64,000 bases of DNA from Pseudomonas gregormendelii (GCF_017114825.1 NZ_JADEVO010000031.1:1-64000), one strand, 5' to 3'; shown: positions 1-10,497, counted from the first letter of the stretch. Numbers and translations are program-made. Notes: generated from the sequence alone by a model not told the origin.

Positions 1-112
1 ACACCTCTTTTTCAACTTCTTTTGCGCTTCGATGACCTGAAGCAGCTGACCGTCAAAACTGCGTAACTCATTGTTTACCAAGGAGTTTTCCGTTTCGACT
101 GCGCCGGAAGTG
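1..112 (-). other. 5' leader of an rRNA operon (partial)
   Basis: Read on the minus strand, this stretch follows a strong stable-RNA-like promoter and contains no open frame. In P. aeruginosa an rRNA operon lies directly after tyrS in the same direction, so I take this as the start of the 16S precursor leader. The 16S gene itself would begin beyond the left edge. The assignment rests on promoter type and gene order, not on a recognised rRNA sequence. Confidence 0.6.
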
Positions 113-118
113 GGGCGA

Positions 119-146
119 ATTATAGACCGTTACAATTCGCCGTCAA
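119..146 (-). promoter_or_regulatory. Strong sigma-70 promoter, probably rrn P1
   Basis: On the minus strand there is a -35 box TTGACG (146-141) and a perfect -10 box TATAAT (124-119) separated by 16 bases, followed by a GC-rich discriminator. This is the architecture of growth-rate-controlled rRNA promoters. The -35 lies only about 15 bases after the tyrS stop codon, so the rRNA operon starts practically on the end of tyrS. Confidence 0.75.
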
Positions 147-161
147 GCGCTTATTTCAGCT

Positions 162-1361
162 TTACTCGGATTTGAGCGTAATGCGCGCAAATGCCTTCTT
201 GCCAGCCTGGCAAACGTGGGTTGCGCCCAGTACGTATATAAAGGTGCGATCAACCACTTCACCATCTATACGCACACCACCAGAATTGAGCAGGTCACGC
301 GCCACTGCCGAATTCTTCACCAGGCCTGCCTTATTAAGGACGGCTGCGATCGGCATGTTTTCAGCTGCGGTCAATTCGATTTCAGGCAGGTCATCGGGCA
401 ACTCGCCCTCTTTCATCCGGTTGCCTGCAGCACGATGGGCATTGGCCGCCGCTTCTTCGCCGTGGAAACGCGCAACGATCTCCTCGGCCAGCTTGATCTT
501 GATGTCACGCGGATTAGCGCCCGCTTCGACGTCGGCACGCAAGGCATTGATCTCATCCATCGAGCGGAAGCTGAGCAATTCGAAGTAGCGCCACATCAGC
601 GCATCAGGAATCGAAACCAGCTTGCTGTACATCACACCCGGTGCTTCCTGGATACCCACGTAGTTGCCCAACGACTTGGACATCTTCTTCACGCCATCCA
701 GACCTTCCAACAGCGGCATGGTCAGGATGCACTGAGGCTCCTGCCCATAACCCCGCTGCAGCTCACGCCCCATCAGCAGGTTGAACTTCTGATCGGTGCC
801 GCCCAACTCCACGTCTGCGCGCAAGGCAACGGAGTCATAGCCCTGGACCAGCGGGTACAGGAACTCATGGATAGCGATTGGCTGGTTGGTGGTATAGCGC
901 TTGTCGAAGTCATCGCGCTCAAGCATGCGAGCGACAGTGTATTGCGACGTCAGGCGAATGAAGTCCGCCGGCCCCATCTGATCCATCCAGGTGGAGTTGA
1001 ACGCCACTTCGGTCTTGGCCGGATCGAGGATTTTGAACACCTGGGTCTTGTAGGTCTCGGCGTTGTCGAGAACCTGCTCGCGCGTCAGCGGCGGACGCGT
1101 GGCGCTCTTGCCGCTCGGATCGCCGATCATCCCGGTGAAGTCACCTATAAGGAAGATCACCTGATGCCCCAGCTCCTGGAACTGGCGCAGCTTGTTGATA
1201 AGCACCGTGTGACCCAGGTGCAAATCCGGCGCCGTCGGATCGAAGCCGGCCTTAATACGTAGCGGTTGGCCACGCTTGAGCTTTTCGATCAGCTCGGACT
1301 CGACCAACAGTTCTTCCGCACCACGTTTGATCAGCGCTAGCTGCTCTTCAACCGACTTCAT
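162..1361 (-). CDS. tyrS: Tyrosyl-tRNA synthetase
   Basis: Charges tRNA-Tyr with tyrosine in the cytoplasm. The 399-residue product is a class I synthetase: the HIGH-type motif appears as HLGH after FDPTAPDL, the KMSKS loop as KKMSKSLGN, and an S4-like RNA-binding domain fills the C terminus ([18 protein letters not shown]). I chose the ATG at 1361 ([11 protein letters not shown]) over an upstream in-frame start because it gives the usual Pseudomonas length and the upstream extension looks non-coding. It runs toward the presumed rRNA promoter at 119-146. Confidence 0.97.
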   Translation of the reverse strand: MKSVEEQLALIKRGAEELLVESELIEKLKRGQPLRIKAGFDPTAPDLHLGHTVLINKLRQFQELGHQVIFLIGDFTGMIGDPSGKSATRPPLTREQVLDNAETYKTQVFKILDPAKTEVAFNSTWMDQMGPADFIRLTSQYTVARMLERDDFDKRYTTNQPIAIHEFLYPLVQGYDSVALRADVELGGTDQKFNLLMGRELQRGYGQEPQCILTMPLLEGLDGVKKMSKSLGNYVGIQEAPGVMYSKLVSIPDALMWRYFELLSFRSMDEINALRADVEAGANPRDIKIKLAEEIVARFHGEEAAANAHRAAGNRMKEGELPDDLPEIELTAAENMPIAAVLNKAGLVKNSAVARDLLNSGGVRIDGEVVDRTFIYVLGATHVCQAGKKAFARITLKSE

Positions 1362-1473
1362 AACAGACCCGCAAGGCTCGAATTCAAAGGGAACCAACCA
1401 TACAAGATCACGGGTCAAATACAAAGTTTGGCCGGCGCAATGACGCCAATCCGCCGGCAGAGTGACCGCGGAC

Positions 1474-1502
1474 TTGCTTCAAGGATGATTTGGTTATATT
1501 TT
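1474..1502 (+). promoter_or_regulatory. Candidate promoter of the M23 peptidase-anmK unit
   Basis: TTGCTT at 1474-1479 and TATTTT at 1497-1502 are spaced by 17 bases in an AT-rich pocket between the divergent tyrS and peptidase genes. A second possible -10 (TTATAC, 1501-1506) overlaps it. The call rests on consensus only. Confidence 0.45.
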
Positions 1503-1530
1503 ATACAGTTATTTCATCTTCATCATGTCA

Positions 1531-1572
1531 TTCATCTTTTCCAATTCATCTTTTCCAATTCATCTTTTTCAA
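1531..1572 (+). repeat. Three tandem copies of a 14-bp unit
   Basis: The unit TTCATCTTTTCCAA occurs at 1531-1544 and 1545-1558, and with one change at 1559-1572. The array lies in the untranslated leader between the candidate promoter and the ATG of the M23 peptidase at 1588. An upstream in-frame start at 1525 would translate it, but the standard start follows the array. Confidence 0.9.
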
Positions 1573-1587
1573 AGTCAAAAATTACCC

Positions 1588-3009
1588 ATGACCAAAGAAT
1601 CGTCTAAAGCGCCACCGCTTTACCCGAAGACCCATCTGCTCGCTGCAAGCGGTATCGCCGCCCTGCTGAGCCTGGCACTTCTGGTATTCCCTTCCAGTGA
1701 TGTAGAAGCCAAAAAGACAACCCTGAGCCTTGAACTGGAAAGCCCTGCTGAACAACTGACACAAGATCAAGACGCCGCAGAAGCCGTTCAAGCCACAAAT
1801 GAAACCGCCGCTTCGCCTTTCGCACAGATCGACAACAGCGCTGAACAGCCCCAGGAAACCGCTCAGGCCGAGCCAGCGCCTACGCCAGTGGTTGAAGAAA
1901 AGAAAGCCCCAACCCATCGGGAAGTGATAGTTGCCAAAGGGGACACGCTGTCCACCCTGTTCGAGAAAGTCGGCCTGCCCGCCACTTCCGTGCACGATGT
2001 ACTGGCCAGCGACAAACAAGCCAAGCAGTTCAGCCAGCTCAAGCGCGGCCAGAAACTCGAATTCGAACTGAACCCGGACGGCCAGCTGGCCACGCTGCAC
2101 AGCAAGGTCAGCGATCTCGAAACCATCACCCTGACCAGGAACGACAAGGGCTATGCCTTCAACCGCGTAACCGCCAAGACGAGTGTGCGCTCTGCCTACG
2201 CCCACGGCGTGATCAACAGCTCGCTGTCGCAGTCTGCCGCTCGCGCCGGCCTGTCCCACAGCCTGACCATGGACATGGCCAGCGTATTTGGCTACGACGT
2301 CGACTTCGCCCAGGATATTCGCCAGGGCGACGAGTTCGATGTGATCTACGAACAGAAAGTCGTCAACGGCAAGGCCGTGGGCAATGGCCCTATCCTCTCT
2401 GCGCGCTTCACCAACCGTGGCAAGACCTATACCGCTGTTCGCTACACCAACAAGCAAGGCAACAGCAGCTATTACACGGCTGACGGCAACAGCATGCGCA
2501 AGGCATTCATCCGTACACCGGTAGATTTCGCCCGCATCAGCTCCAAGTTTTCCATGGGCCGCAAGCACCCGATCCTGAACAAGATCCGTGCGCACAAGGG
2601 TGTCGACTACGCCGCCCCTCGCGGCACGCCGATCAAGGCCGCCGGTGACGGCAAGGTGTTGCTGGCCGGTCGTCGCGGCGGCTACGGCAACACGGTGATC
2701 ATCCAGCACGGCAACACCTACCGTACGCTGTATGGCCACATGCAAGGCTTCGCCAAGGGCGTGAAGACCGGCGGTTCCGTCAAACAGGGCCAGGTCATCG
2801 GCTACATCGGCACCACCGGCCTCTCCACTGGCCCGCATTTGCACTACGAATTCCAGGTCAATGGCGTGCACGTCGATCCCCTGGGCCAGAAAGTCGCGAT
2901 GGCAGACCCGATCTCCAAGGCCGAACGCGCACGCTTCCTGGCCCAGAGCCAGCCGCTGATGGCCCGCATGGACCAGGAAAAATCCACCATGCTGGCTTCG
3001 AAGCGCTAA
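1588..3009 (+). CDS. M23-family peptidoglycan endopeptidase (MepM/OapA type)
   Basis: A zinc metallopeptidase expected to cleave peptide cross-links in the periplasm during wall growth. The 473-residue protein starts with a cytoplasmic tail and a single membrane anchor (about residues 13-35). An acidic Ala/Glu-rich linker, an OapA/LysM-like region (KGDTLSTLFEKVGL) and a C-terminal M23 domain follow. Metal ligands are visible: HxGxD at H336/D340 and HxH at H417/H419. The ATG at 1588 is chosen because it gives a normal N-terminal anchor; the in-frame start at 1525 would read through tandem repeats. anmK begins 3 bases downstream, so the two are probably cotranscribed, pairing wall cleavage with recycling of its products. 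Confidence 0.93.
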   Translation: MTKESSKAPPLYPKTHLLAASGIAALLSLALLVFPSSDVEAKKTTLSLELESPAEQLTQDQDAAEAVQATNETAASPFAQIDNSAEQPQETAQAEPAPTPVVEEKKAPTHREVIVAKGDTLSTLFEKVGLPATSVHDVLASDKQAKQFSQLKRGQKLEFELNPDGQLATLHSKVSDLETITLTRNDKGYAFNRVTAKTSVRSAYAHGVINSSLSQSAARAGLSHSLTMDMASVFGYDVDFAQDIRQGDEFDVIYEQKVVNGKAVGNGPILSARFTNRGKTYTAVRYTNKQGNSSYYTADGNSMRKAFIRTPVDFARISSKFSMGRKHPILNKIRAHKGVDYAAPRGTPIKAAGDGKVLLAGRRGGYGNTVIIQHGNTYRTLYGHMQGFAKGVKTGGSVKQGQVIGYIGTTGLSTGPHLHYEFQVNGVHVDPLGQKVAMADPISKAERARFLAQSQPLMARMDQEKSTMLASKR

Positions 3010-4104
<1,095 letters not shown>

Positions 4105-4126
4105 ACATCCACCGAATCCCGCACAG

Positions 4127-4166
4127 CAAAACGCCGCACAACCCAATGGGAGTGTGCGGCGCTTGA
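4127..4166. terminator. Bidirectional terminator between anmK and erpA
   Basis: A 9-bp stem CGCCGCACA / TGTGCGGCG (4132-4140 and 4153-4161), flanked by an A-rich left side and a T-containing right side, lies between the convergent ends of anmK and erpA. It can serve both. Confidence 0.7.
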
Positions 4167-4184
4167 TTTGGAATAGACGTGCGA

Positions 4185-4535
4185 TCAGATCGAGAACGAA
4201 GAACCGCAACCACAGGTGGTCGAAGCGTTCGGATTCTTGATCACGAAGCGCGACCCTTCCAGCCCTTCCTGATAGTCGACCTCGGCACCCGCCAGGTACT
4301 GGAAACTCATAGGGTCCACAACCAGGCTGACACCTTCGCGCTCGACGATGGTGTCGTCATCGGCCACTTCTTCATCGAAGGTGAAGCCGTACTGAAAACC
4401 TGAACAACCGCCGCCCGTAACAAATACGCGCAGCTTCAAGCGATCATTCCCCTCTTCATCGACCAGGCTCTTCACCTTGTGCGCAGCACCGTGGGTAAAT
4501 TGCAAAGCCGTGGGGGTGAAGGATTCGACGCTCAT
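4185..4535 (-). CDS. erpA: Iron-sulfur cluster insertion protein ErpA
   Basis: An A-type carrier that delivers [4Fe-4S] clusters to apo-enzymes, including the isoprenoid enzymes IspG/IspH. The 116-residue protein has the three conserved cysteines: C44 in [11 protein letters not shown] and C108/C110 in the CGCG motif near the C terminus. Length and motifs match ErpA rather than IscA, and the place between anmK and argC is the usual Pseudomonas location. It is monocistronic here: a terminator follows it, and argC upstream on the same strand has its own terminator. Confidence 0.95.
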   Translation of the reverse strand: MSVESFTPTALQFTHGAAHKVKSLVDEEGNDRLKLRVFVTGGGCSGFQYGFTFDEEVADDDTIVEREGVSLVVDPMSFQYLAGAEVDYQEGLEGSRFVIKNPNASTTCGCGSSFSI

Positions 4536-4657
4536 GCTAACTATCTCCCGGCGTTACGCCGCCATAATGCGTGATGACGGGCATTATCCGCTTCTCCTAG
4601 AAAATTGGTCAACTATTGTTACGGTATATCAATCACACCTATTGTCAGACCAGAATG

Positions 4658-4686
4658 CAAAAAGGCCCGCTTAACGGGCCTTTTTG
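4658..4686 (-). terminator. Intrinsic terminator of argC
   Basis: The stem AAGGCCCG / CGGGCCTT with loop CTTAA-type bases, bordered by A5 and T5 tracts, lies 18 bases past the argC stop. The symmetry also makes it functional on the other strand. Confidence 0.88.
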
Positions 4687-4703
4687 CCGATCAAGGTAAG
4701 GCG

Positions 4704-5738
4704 TTACGGCAGCATGCCTGCGTGGGACAGCCCCAGGCGCTCATCGAGGCCGAACAGGATATTGAGGTTCTGCACGGCCTGACCGGAGGCGCCCTTCACC
4801 AGATTGTCGATGACCGACAACACCACGACCAGATCACCATCCTGCGGACGATGCACCGCAATACGGCAGACATTTGCGCCGCGCACGCTGCGGGTTTCCG
4901 GGTGGCTGCCAGCGGGCATTACATCGACGAACGGTTCGTTGGCGTAGCGCTTTTCGAACAATGTCTGCAGGTCGACGGAGCGATCGACAACCGTTGCGTA
5001 CAGCGTCGAGTGAATACCGCGAATCATTGGCGTGAGGTGCGGAACGAAGGTCAGACCGACATCCTTGCCCGAGGCACGACGCAGGCCCTGGCGAATTTCC
5101 GGCAAATGACGGTGACCTTTGACGGCGTAAGCCTTCATGCTTTCCGACGTCTCGGAGTACAGCGAACCGACTGCAGCCCCACGACCGGCTCCGCTGACGC
5201 CGGACTTGCAGTCGGCGATCAGGCGAGAGGTGTCGGCCAGACCGGCTTCGAGCAGCGGCAGGAAACCCAATTGCGTAGCGGTTGGATAGCAACCCGGCAC
5301 CGCAATCAGGCGCGCCTGCTTGATTTGCTCACGGTTAACTTCAGGCAGACCGTATACCGCCTCCTCAAGCAATTGCGGGGCACCGTGAGGCTGGCCGTAC
5401 CACTTGGCCCACTCATCTGCGTCCTGCAAGCGGAAGTCTGCGGACAGGTCGATGACCTTGGTCCCCGCCGCCAGCAACTCGCCAGCAAGGGCGTGCGCGA
5501 CACCGTGGGGTGTGGCAAAAAACACCACGTCGCAGGCACCCAGGGTCTTGATGTCCGGAACGCTGAAGGCCAGGCCGTCGTAATGACCGCGCAGGTTGGG
5601 ATACATATCAGCCACGGCCAGACCGGCCTCGGATCGGGAAGTGATCACTGCCACTTCAGCTTGCGGATGCTGTGCCAACAGACGCAGCAGTTCGACACCG
5701 GTGTAACCCGTGCCGCCGACGATACCGACCTTGACCAT
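4704..5738 (-). CDS. argC: N-acetyl-gamma-glutamyl-phosphate reductase
   Basis: Third step of arginine synthesis: NADPH-dependent reduction of N-acetylglutamyl-phosphate to the semialdehyde. The 344-residue protein opens with a Rossmann motif ([15 protein letters not shown]) and carries the catalytic cysteine in VPGCYPTA. The ATG at 5738 (MVKVGIVGG) is preferred to an upstream in-frame start because the Rossmann strand should begin the protein. It is transcribed alone, with a strong terminator behind it and hemJ divergent upstream. Confidence 0.96.
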   Translation of the reverse strand: MVKVGIVGGTGYTGVELLRLLAQHPQAEVAVITSRSEAGLAVADMYPNLRGHYDGLAFSVPDIKTLGACDVVFFATPHGVAHALAGELLAAGTKVIDLSADFRLQDADEWAKWYGQPHGAPQLLEEAVYGLPEVNREQIKQARLIAVPGCYPTATQLGFLPLLEAGLADTSRLIADCKSGVSGAGRGAAVGSLYSETSESMKAYAVKGHRHLPEIRQGLRRASGKDVGLTFVPHLTPMIRGIHSTLYATVVDRSVDLQTLFEKRYANEPFVDVMPAGSHPETRSVRGANVCRIAVHRPQDGDLVVVLSVIDNLVKGASGQAVQNLNILFGLDERLGLSHAGMLP

Positions 5739-5872
5739 AAACCTGCCCTCAACGAACCCACTGGAAAGCCGACGATAATAGGGCCCGTATCGTTCTGCGA
5801 CAACCGGCAAGGTGACGTGCGGGCGCTCAAGCCTCTACTATTCGGGCTACCGTGAACCTGGGAATAACTAAA

Positions 5873-6301
5873 ATGCTTTATCTGTGGCTCAAAGCGCTTC
5901 ATATCGTCAGCATGGTCTGCTGGTTTGCCGGCCTTTTCTACTTGCCGCGCCTGTTCGTGTATCACGCGCAAAGCGAGGACACCGTCAGCAAGGAACGCTT
6001 CAGCCTGATGGAACGCAAGCTGTACCGCGGCATCATGGGCCCGGCGATGATCGCCACGCTGGTCTTCGGTGTCGCCCTGATCTACCTCAACCCCAGCATC
6101 TTCACCCAGGGCGCCTGGATTCACGCCAAGCTAACGCTGGTCGTGTTGCTGATTGGCTACCACCATATGTGCGGCGCTCAGGTGAAACGTTTTGCCCGTG
6201 GCGAAAACACCCGCAGCCATGTCTTCTTTCGCTGGTTCAATGAAGTGCCGGTTCTGTTATTGCTGGCTATCGTAATTCTGGTCGTGGTTCGGCCGTTCTA
6301 A
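5873..6301 (+). CDS. hemJ: Protoporphyrinogen IX oxidase HemJ
   Basis: A membrane enzyme that oxidises protoporphyrinogen IX to protoporphyrin IX in heme synthesis; most Pseudomonas use HemJ rather than HemG or HemY. The 142-residue product has four hydrophobic segments and the family N terminus with H10 in LKALHIVSM, followed by WFAGLFYLPRLFVYH. The ATG at 5873 is used in place of a GTG seven codons upstream because it places the first helix at the N terminus as in homologues. It is divergent from argC and 33 bases before the nitronate monooxygenase-like gene. Confidence 0.9.
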   Translation: MLYLWLKALHIVSMVCWFAGLFYLPRLFVYHAQSEDTVSKERFSLMERKLYRGIMGPAMIATLVFGVALIYLNPSIFTQGAWIHAKLTLVVLLIGYHHMCGAQVKRFARGENTRSHVFFRWFNEVPVLLLLAIVILVVVRPF

Positions 6302-6334
6302 ACTCAACAGACACAACTCACCGGGGTACTTCCA

Positions 6335-7303
6335 ATGTCGCTGCCCGCTTTGCTCGAACAACGTCTGCGCCTGCCTGTAGTGGCGGCGCCGATGTTCCTG
6401 ATCTCCAACCCGCAATTGGTGCTGGCCTGCTGCAGAAATGGCGTGGTTGGGAGTTTTCCAGCACTGAACCAGCGCGAAAGCAGCGGCTTCAAGGCGTGGC
6501 TGGAAGAGATCGAAGCGGGTCTGGCGGTTCTGGACAACCCGGCGCCTTACGCAGTAAATCTCATCGTCCACAACAGCAACCCCAGACTGCAGGCGGATCT
6601 GCACATTTGCGTCGAGCATAAAGTGCCGATCGTGATTACCAGCCTGGGCGCAGTCAAGGAGTTGGTAGACGCGGTTCACAGCTATGGCGGCCTGGTGTTT
6701 CACGACGTGACGACTCGTCGCCATGCCGAGAAAGCTGCCGAGGCTGGAGTGGATGGCCTGATCGCGGTAGCGGCCGGCGCCGGGGGCCATGCCGGAACAT
6801 GGAGCCCGTTCTCGCTCATTGCCGAGATCCGTCAATTCTTCGACAAGACGCTGCTACTGGCTGGCTGCCTGAACCACGGCCACGAGATCCTCGCCGCGCA
6901 ACTGCTGGGGGCTGATCTCGCCTATTTCGGTACACGGTTTATCGGTACGACCGAAAGCCATGCGCCTGAAGCCTATAAACAAATGCTGCTGGACTCCCGG
7001 GCGGCGGATATCGTCCATACTCCAGCCGTGTCGGGTGTGCCGGCCAGTTTCATGCGCCAGAGCCTGGAAGCGGCCGGATTCGATACCGCGGCTTTGCAAG
7101 GGAAGGGCGAAGTGAACTTCGGTGCCAAACTGAAGCCGATCAGCGACGAAGCCAAGGCGTGGAAGACGGTGTGGTCCGCGGGCCAGGGCGTTGGTGAAAT
7201 CGACGACCTGCCAAGCGTGGATGAACTGGTGGCACGCCTTGATGCCGAATACCGCAAGGCGCTGGAACTGGCCTCGACGCTGCCCAAACGCTGGCCGCGA
7301 TGA
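6335..7303 (+). CDS. Nitronate monooxygenase / 2-nitropropane dioxygenase-like flavoprotein
   Basis: An FMN-dependent TIM-barrel protein of the NPD family, 322 residues. The family opening is present (LPVVAAPMFLISNPQLVLACCRNGVVGSFPALN), as is the phosphate-binding segment GAGGHAGTWSPFSL and the strand AYFGTRFIGTTES. Family members detoxify propionate-3-nitronate or act as enoyl reductases, so the true substrate cannot be told from sequence. It follows hemJ closely and the DUF805 gene comes 48 bases later, an arrangement kept from PAO1. Confidence 0.85.
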   Translation: MSLPALLEQRLRLPVVAAPMFLISNPQLVLACCRNGVVGSFPALNQRESSGFKAWLEEIEAGLAVLDNPAPYAVNLIVHNSNPRLQADLHICVEHKVPIVITSLGAVKELVDAVHSYGGLVFHDVTTRRHAEKAAEAGVDGLIAVAAGAGGHAGTWSPFSLIAEIRQFFDKTLLLAGCLNHGHEILAAQLLGADLAYFGTRFIGTTESHAPEAYKQMLLDSRAADIVHTPAVSGVPASFMRQSLEAAGFDTAALQGKGEVNFGAKLKPISDEAKAWKTVWSAGQGVGEIDDLPSVDELVARLDAEYRKALELASTLPKRWPR

Positions 7304-7351
7304 GCCCCTACCCGCCTCCTCAATGACCACTCGCGACAAGGATGCCTCGCA

Positions 7352-8323
7352 ATGAGCGAAAACCGTTTCAAGATCATGTTCGACGGCGCTCTGCTGCCAG
7401 GCGTTGACATCACCACCGCCAAGCTCAACCTTGCCGAGCTGTTCAAGAGCGATGTGGCTGCCATCGAACGGCTATTCAGCGGCCGGCCGGTTGCGCTCAA
7501 ACGCGACCTGTCGCACTCCGATGCCCAGACCTATCTTCAGGCACTGGCAAAAACCGGCATTGATGCACGGATCGAAAGTGAACCTTCGATCGAGCTGAAC
7601 CTGTCTGACGTCCCTGAACCCGCCCCTGTGGCAGCCTTCGTCCAGGATCCGCAATCGCCTTACGCGCCCCCGTACGCAGCAGTTGGTGAAACGGTGACGG
7701 GGTTCGCCCCACTCAAACCGTTCAGCTTCCAGGGTCGTATCGGTCGCTTGCGCTTTCTCGCCTGGACGATGGTCCTGACGTTGGTGACACTTGGCCTGGG
7801 CAGCGTATTGGCGCTCATGGGCCTGGCCGTCTTGAGTTCGGACTCGAGCGGCGGCCTGATTCTCGCCGGTCTGCTGGCTTTCATCCTGATCGCCGCGCTC
7901 GGGTTCGTCAGCATTCAGTTCAGCGTCCAGCGCCTGCATGACATTGGTTGGTCGGGCTGGCTATGGCTGCTGAACCTGGTGCCTTTTGTTGGCAGCTTCT
8001 TTCCCTTTGTCATGATGATCATGCCGGGCAACAGTGTCGCCAACCGCTATGGTGCTCCGCCTCCGCCCAACAGCAATGCCGTCAAAGTCCTGTCTTGCTT
8101 GTGGGTGGTATTTATTGCCCTGGTTTTCATTGGCGGCCTGGCCGGTGGTCTCTCGGCCATTCAGGATGAGTACCAGAGCGCGACCCAAAGCGCTTATGAA
8201 AGTGACTCCATCAGCCCTTCCGAAATCGAAGATCAAACCGCGGTGGAAACAGAGCCGGTGCCGAATTCAGCTGACGATGCAGCCGAAGAAGCCCAGCCAC
8301 CTGTAGACTCTGCGAAAGAATGA
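7352..8323 (+). CDS. DUF805 membrane protein with an acidic C-terminal tail
   Basis: A protein of unknown function, 323 residues. Residues 1-100 form a soluble domain (FKIMFDGALLPGVDITTAKLN..), followed by a Pro-rich linker. A DUF805 membrane domain comes next, starting at FSFQGRIGRLRFLAW, with about four transmembrane helices and the family motif RLHDIGWSGW. The last ~50 residues are acidic and rich in Ser, Glu and Pro. The soluble head resembles modules fused to DUF805 in other pseudomonads but I cannot name a ligand. Confidence 0.8.
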   Translation: MSENRFKIMFDGALLPGVDITTAKLNLAELFKSDVAAIERLFSGRPVALKRDLSHSDAQTYLQALAKTGIDARIESEPSIELNLSDVPEPAPVAAFVQDPQSPYAPPYAAVGETVTGFAPLKPFSFQGRIGRLRFLAWTMVLTLVTLGLGSVLALMGLAVLSSDSSGGLILAGLLAFILIAALGFVSIQFSVQRLHDIGWSGWLWLLNLVPFVGSFFPFVMMIMPGNSVANRYGAPPPPNSNAVKVLSCLWVVFIALVFIGGLAGGLSAIQDEYQSATQSAYESDSISPSEIEDQTAVETEPVPNSADDAAEEAQPPVDSAKE

Positions 8324-8385
8324 ACAGCACTCCCCGCCGGTGACACCTGCGTCGCGGGCGCGGAGCTGTTGCGATGGAGAACTGC

Positions 8386-9174
8386 ATGACCCGTTACGCT
8401 CTGATCACTGGTGCCTCCAGCGGTATCGGCCTGGCGATGGCCGAAGCGCTGGCCCGGCGCGGCCGTAGCCTGCTCCTGGTGGCCCGACAGCGTGATCAGC
8501 TGGAAAGCATTGCCATTGAACTGACTCAACGTTTTGGCGTGGAGGTGCTTTTTCGCGCCTGCGACCTGGGCGAACCCTTGCGGCTGTCCGGTTTCCTGCT
8601 GGAGCTTGAAGAAGGCGACCGGCAGATCGACCTGCTGGTGAACTGCGCCGGTATTGGCACCTGCGGCCCGTTCCTCGCACAGGACTGGATGACCGAGCAG
8701 GACCTGATCGAAGTGAACATCCTGGCGATGACTCGCCTGTGTCATGCCATCGGCAATAGCATGGCGCTGCACGGTGGCGGGCAAATCCTCAACGTGGCAT
8801 CGGTCGCAGCCTTCCACCCAGGTCCCTGGATGAGCACCTATTACGCCAGCAAAGCCTACGTACTGAATTTCTCCGAAGGGTTGCGCGTAGAACTGAAGAA
8901 GTGTGCGATCAAGGTTTCGGTGCTTTGCCCTGGCCCTACCCGTACCGGATTTTTCCGCACGGCCCAACTGAACACCGACAAGCTGAACAACACCCGGCTG
9001 ACAATGAGCCCCGAAGAAGTCGCGCTCTATACCGTTCGCGCCCTGGAAAAAAATCGCGCGATCATCATCCCGGGGCGACGCAACCGCTGGCGGGCGTTCC
9101 TGCCGCGCCTGGGTTCACGCTGGCTCAACCGGACAATCGCGGGCATGGTCAACAAGGCCTATTGCCCGCGCTGA
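8386..9174 (+). CDS. Short-chain dehydrogenase/reductase
   Basis: A classical SDR of 262 residues: the cofactor loop is LITGASSGIGLAMAEAL, NCAGIG follows, and the catalytic set is the Ser in NVASVAAF with YYASKAY. The basic C-terminal region (RRNRWRAFLPRLGSRW) is typical of the DltE/YqjQ-like branch. I use the ATG at 8386, 5 bases after a GGAGA ribosome site, rather than the in-frame ATG four codons upstream, which would overlap that site. The substrate is unknown; the gene sits alone between the DUF805 and HIT genes. Confidence 0.85.
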   Translation: MTRYALITGASSGIGLAMAEALARRGRSLLLVARQRDQLESIAIELTQRFGVEVLFRACDLGEPLRLSGFLLELEEGDRQIDLLVNCAGIGTCGPFLAQDWMTEQDLIEVNILAMTRLCHAIGNSMALHGGGQILNVASVAAFHPGPWMSTYYASKAYVLNFSEGLRVELKKCAIKVSVLCPGPTRTGFFRTAQLNTDKLNNTRLTMSPEEVALYTVRALEKNRAIIIPGRRNRWRAFLPRLGSRWLNRTIAGMVNKAYCPR

Positions 9175-9254
9175 TACCCTGCAAGGTAAAACCCTGGGCC
9201 CGGGCCAGCTCCGTGGGTACACTCAGGCCAGACCAAACAACGGAGAAAACAGCT

Positions 9255-9593
9255 GTGGATACTCTGTTCACCAAGATCATCAACCGGGAGATCCCGGCCA
9301 GGATCATTTACGAAGACGACCAGGTTCTGGCCTTCCACGACATCGCGCCACAGGCACCGGTGCATTTCCTGGTGATCCCGAAGAAGCCGGTGCGCACCCT
9401 CAACGACCTCACCGAGGAAGACAAAACGCTGGCCGGGCACATCCTCTTCACCGCCCAGCGCCTGGCACTGGAACTGGGTTGCGAGAAGGGTTTTCGTGTC
9501 GTGATGAACTGCAATGAAGATGGCGGGCAGACCGTCTATCACATCCATATGCACGTACTGGGTCAACGGCAGATGACCTGGCCACCGGGCTAA
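9255..9593 (+). CDS. HIT-family nucleotide hydrolase (HinT type)
   Basis: A purine-nucleoside phosphoramidase-like protein of 112 residues with the histidine triad YHIHMHVLGQRQMTWPPG at the C terminus. The start is a GTG at 9255 (read as MDTLFTKI), placed 9 bases behind a GGAG ribosome site. This gives the usual HinT length, whereas the open frame continues far upstream without coding character. A REP palindrome follows directly. Confidence 0.92.
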   Translation: MDTLFTKIINREIPARIIYEDDQVLAFHDIAPQAPVHFLVIPKKPVRTLNDLTEEDKTLAGHILFTAQRLALELGCEKGFRVVMNCNEDGGQTVYHIHMHVLGQRQMTWPPG

Positions 9594-9612
9594 GACATAC
9601 CGCGACCTGTGT

Positions 9613-9712
9613 GTAGGAGCTGCCGAAGGCTCGGGCCGCGTTCGGACGATCTTTTGATCTTCTAGGTATCAAAAACAAGATCAAAAGATCGCAGCCTTCG
9701 GCAGCTCCTACA
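9613..9712. repeat. REP pair, GTAGGAGCTGCCGAAGG family
   Basis: Two inverted copies of the Pseudomonas palindromic unit (GTAGGAGCTGCCGAAGGCT... and its complement ending GCAGCTCCTAC) face each other between the HIT gene and coq7. Further copies lie at 23070, 25330 and 48810. The left half is diverged in its centre. Confidence 0.85.
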
Positions 9713-9811
9713 TAAGCGTATAAAACATCACCGCGTGGCAAATGACCCAACGCAAACCTTCCCCGGCCGATTCGGTTAAACTGGTAGCCGAGATTCTTCC
9801 CGGAGGTCAGC

Positions 9812-10459
9812 ATGACTACCCAACGTCACTACTCGCCCATTGACCGTCTACTGCTGCAAGCCGATGCTGCCATGCGTACCCTGCTGCCCTTCAGTGGCCA
9901 GCCGTACCGCCCATCGCCCGCTATCGTGCAACCGGATGTGCAGATGAGCGACGAAGACACCCGGCATGTCGCCGGCCTGATGCGCATCAACCATACCGGC
10001 GAAGTCTGCGCCCAGGCGCTGTACCAAGGCCAGGCCCTGACCGCCAAGCTGCCGCACGTGCGCGCTGCCATGGAACATGCTGCAGAAGAAGAGATCGATC
10101 ACCTGGTCTGGTGCGAACAACGCATCCACCAGTTGGGGAGCCACACCAGCATTCTCAACCCGCTGTTCTACGGCATGTCGTTCGGTATTGGCGCAGTGGC
10201 CGGTTTGATCAGCGACAAGGTTAGCCTGGGCTTCGTTGCCGCCACCGAACACCAGGTGTGCAAACACCTGAACGAACACCTTGAGCAGTTGCCGGCCGAG
10301 GACGAAAAGTCCCGGGCGATATTGCAGCAGATGCGCACTGATGAAGAACACCACGCGGAAAGCGCGCTGGATGCGGGCGGGTTTCGTTTTCCGGCGCCGG
10401 TGAAGTTCGGGATGAGCTTGTTGGCCAAGGTGATGACCAAGAGCACCTACCGGATCTGA
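9812..10459 (+). CDS. coq7: Demethoxyubiquinone hydroxylase Coq7
   Basis: A di-iron monooxygenase for the last hydroxylation of ubiquinone (2-polyprenyl-3-methyl-6-methoxy-1,4-benzoquinone monooxygenase). The 215-residue protein shows the repeated carboxylate-bridged iron motifs: [35 protein letters not shown] near the middle, and [13 protein letters not shown] near the C terminus. Many pseudomonads use this enzyme in place of UbiF. The stop codon lies in the first units of a GATCT microsatellite. Confidence 0.96.
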   Translation: MTTQRHYSPIDRLLLQADAAMRTLLPFSGQPYRPSPAIVQPDVQMSDEDTRHVAGLMRINHTGEVCAQALYQGQALTAKLPHVRAAMEHAAEEEIDHLVWCEQRIHQLGSHTSILNPLFYGMSFGIGAVAGLISDKVSLGFVAATEHQVCKHLNEHLEQLPAEDEKSRAILQQMRTDEEHHAESALDAGGFRFPAPVKFGMSLLAKVMTKSTYRI

Positions 10460-10497
10460 TCTGATCTGATCTGATCTGATCTGATCTGATCTGATCT
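10453..10497 (+). repeat. Pentanucleotide microsatellite GATCT x9
   Basis: Nine perfect copies of GATCT start inside the last two codons of coq7 (the TGA stop at 10457-10459 is made by units 1 and 2) and run to a REP palindrome. Because the stop is formed at the fixed left end, copy-number change would not alter Coq7. Confidence 0.97.
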
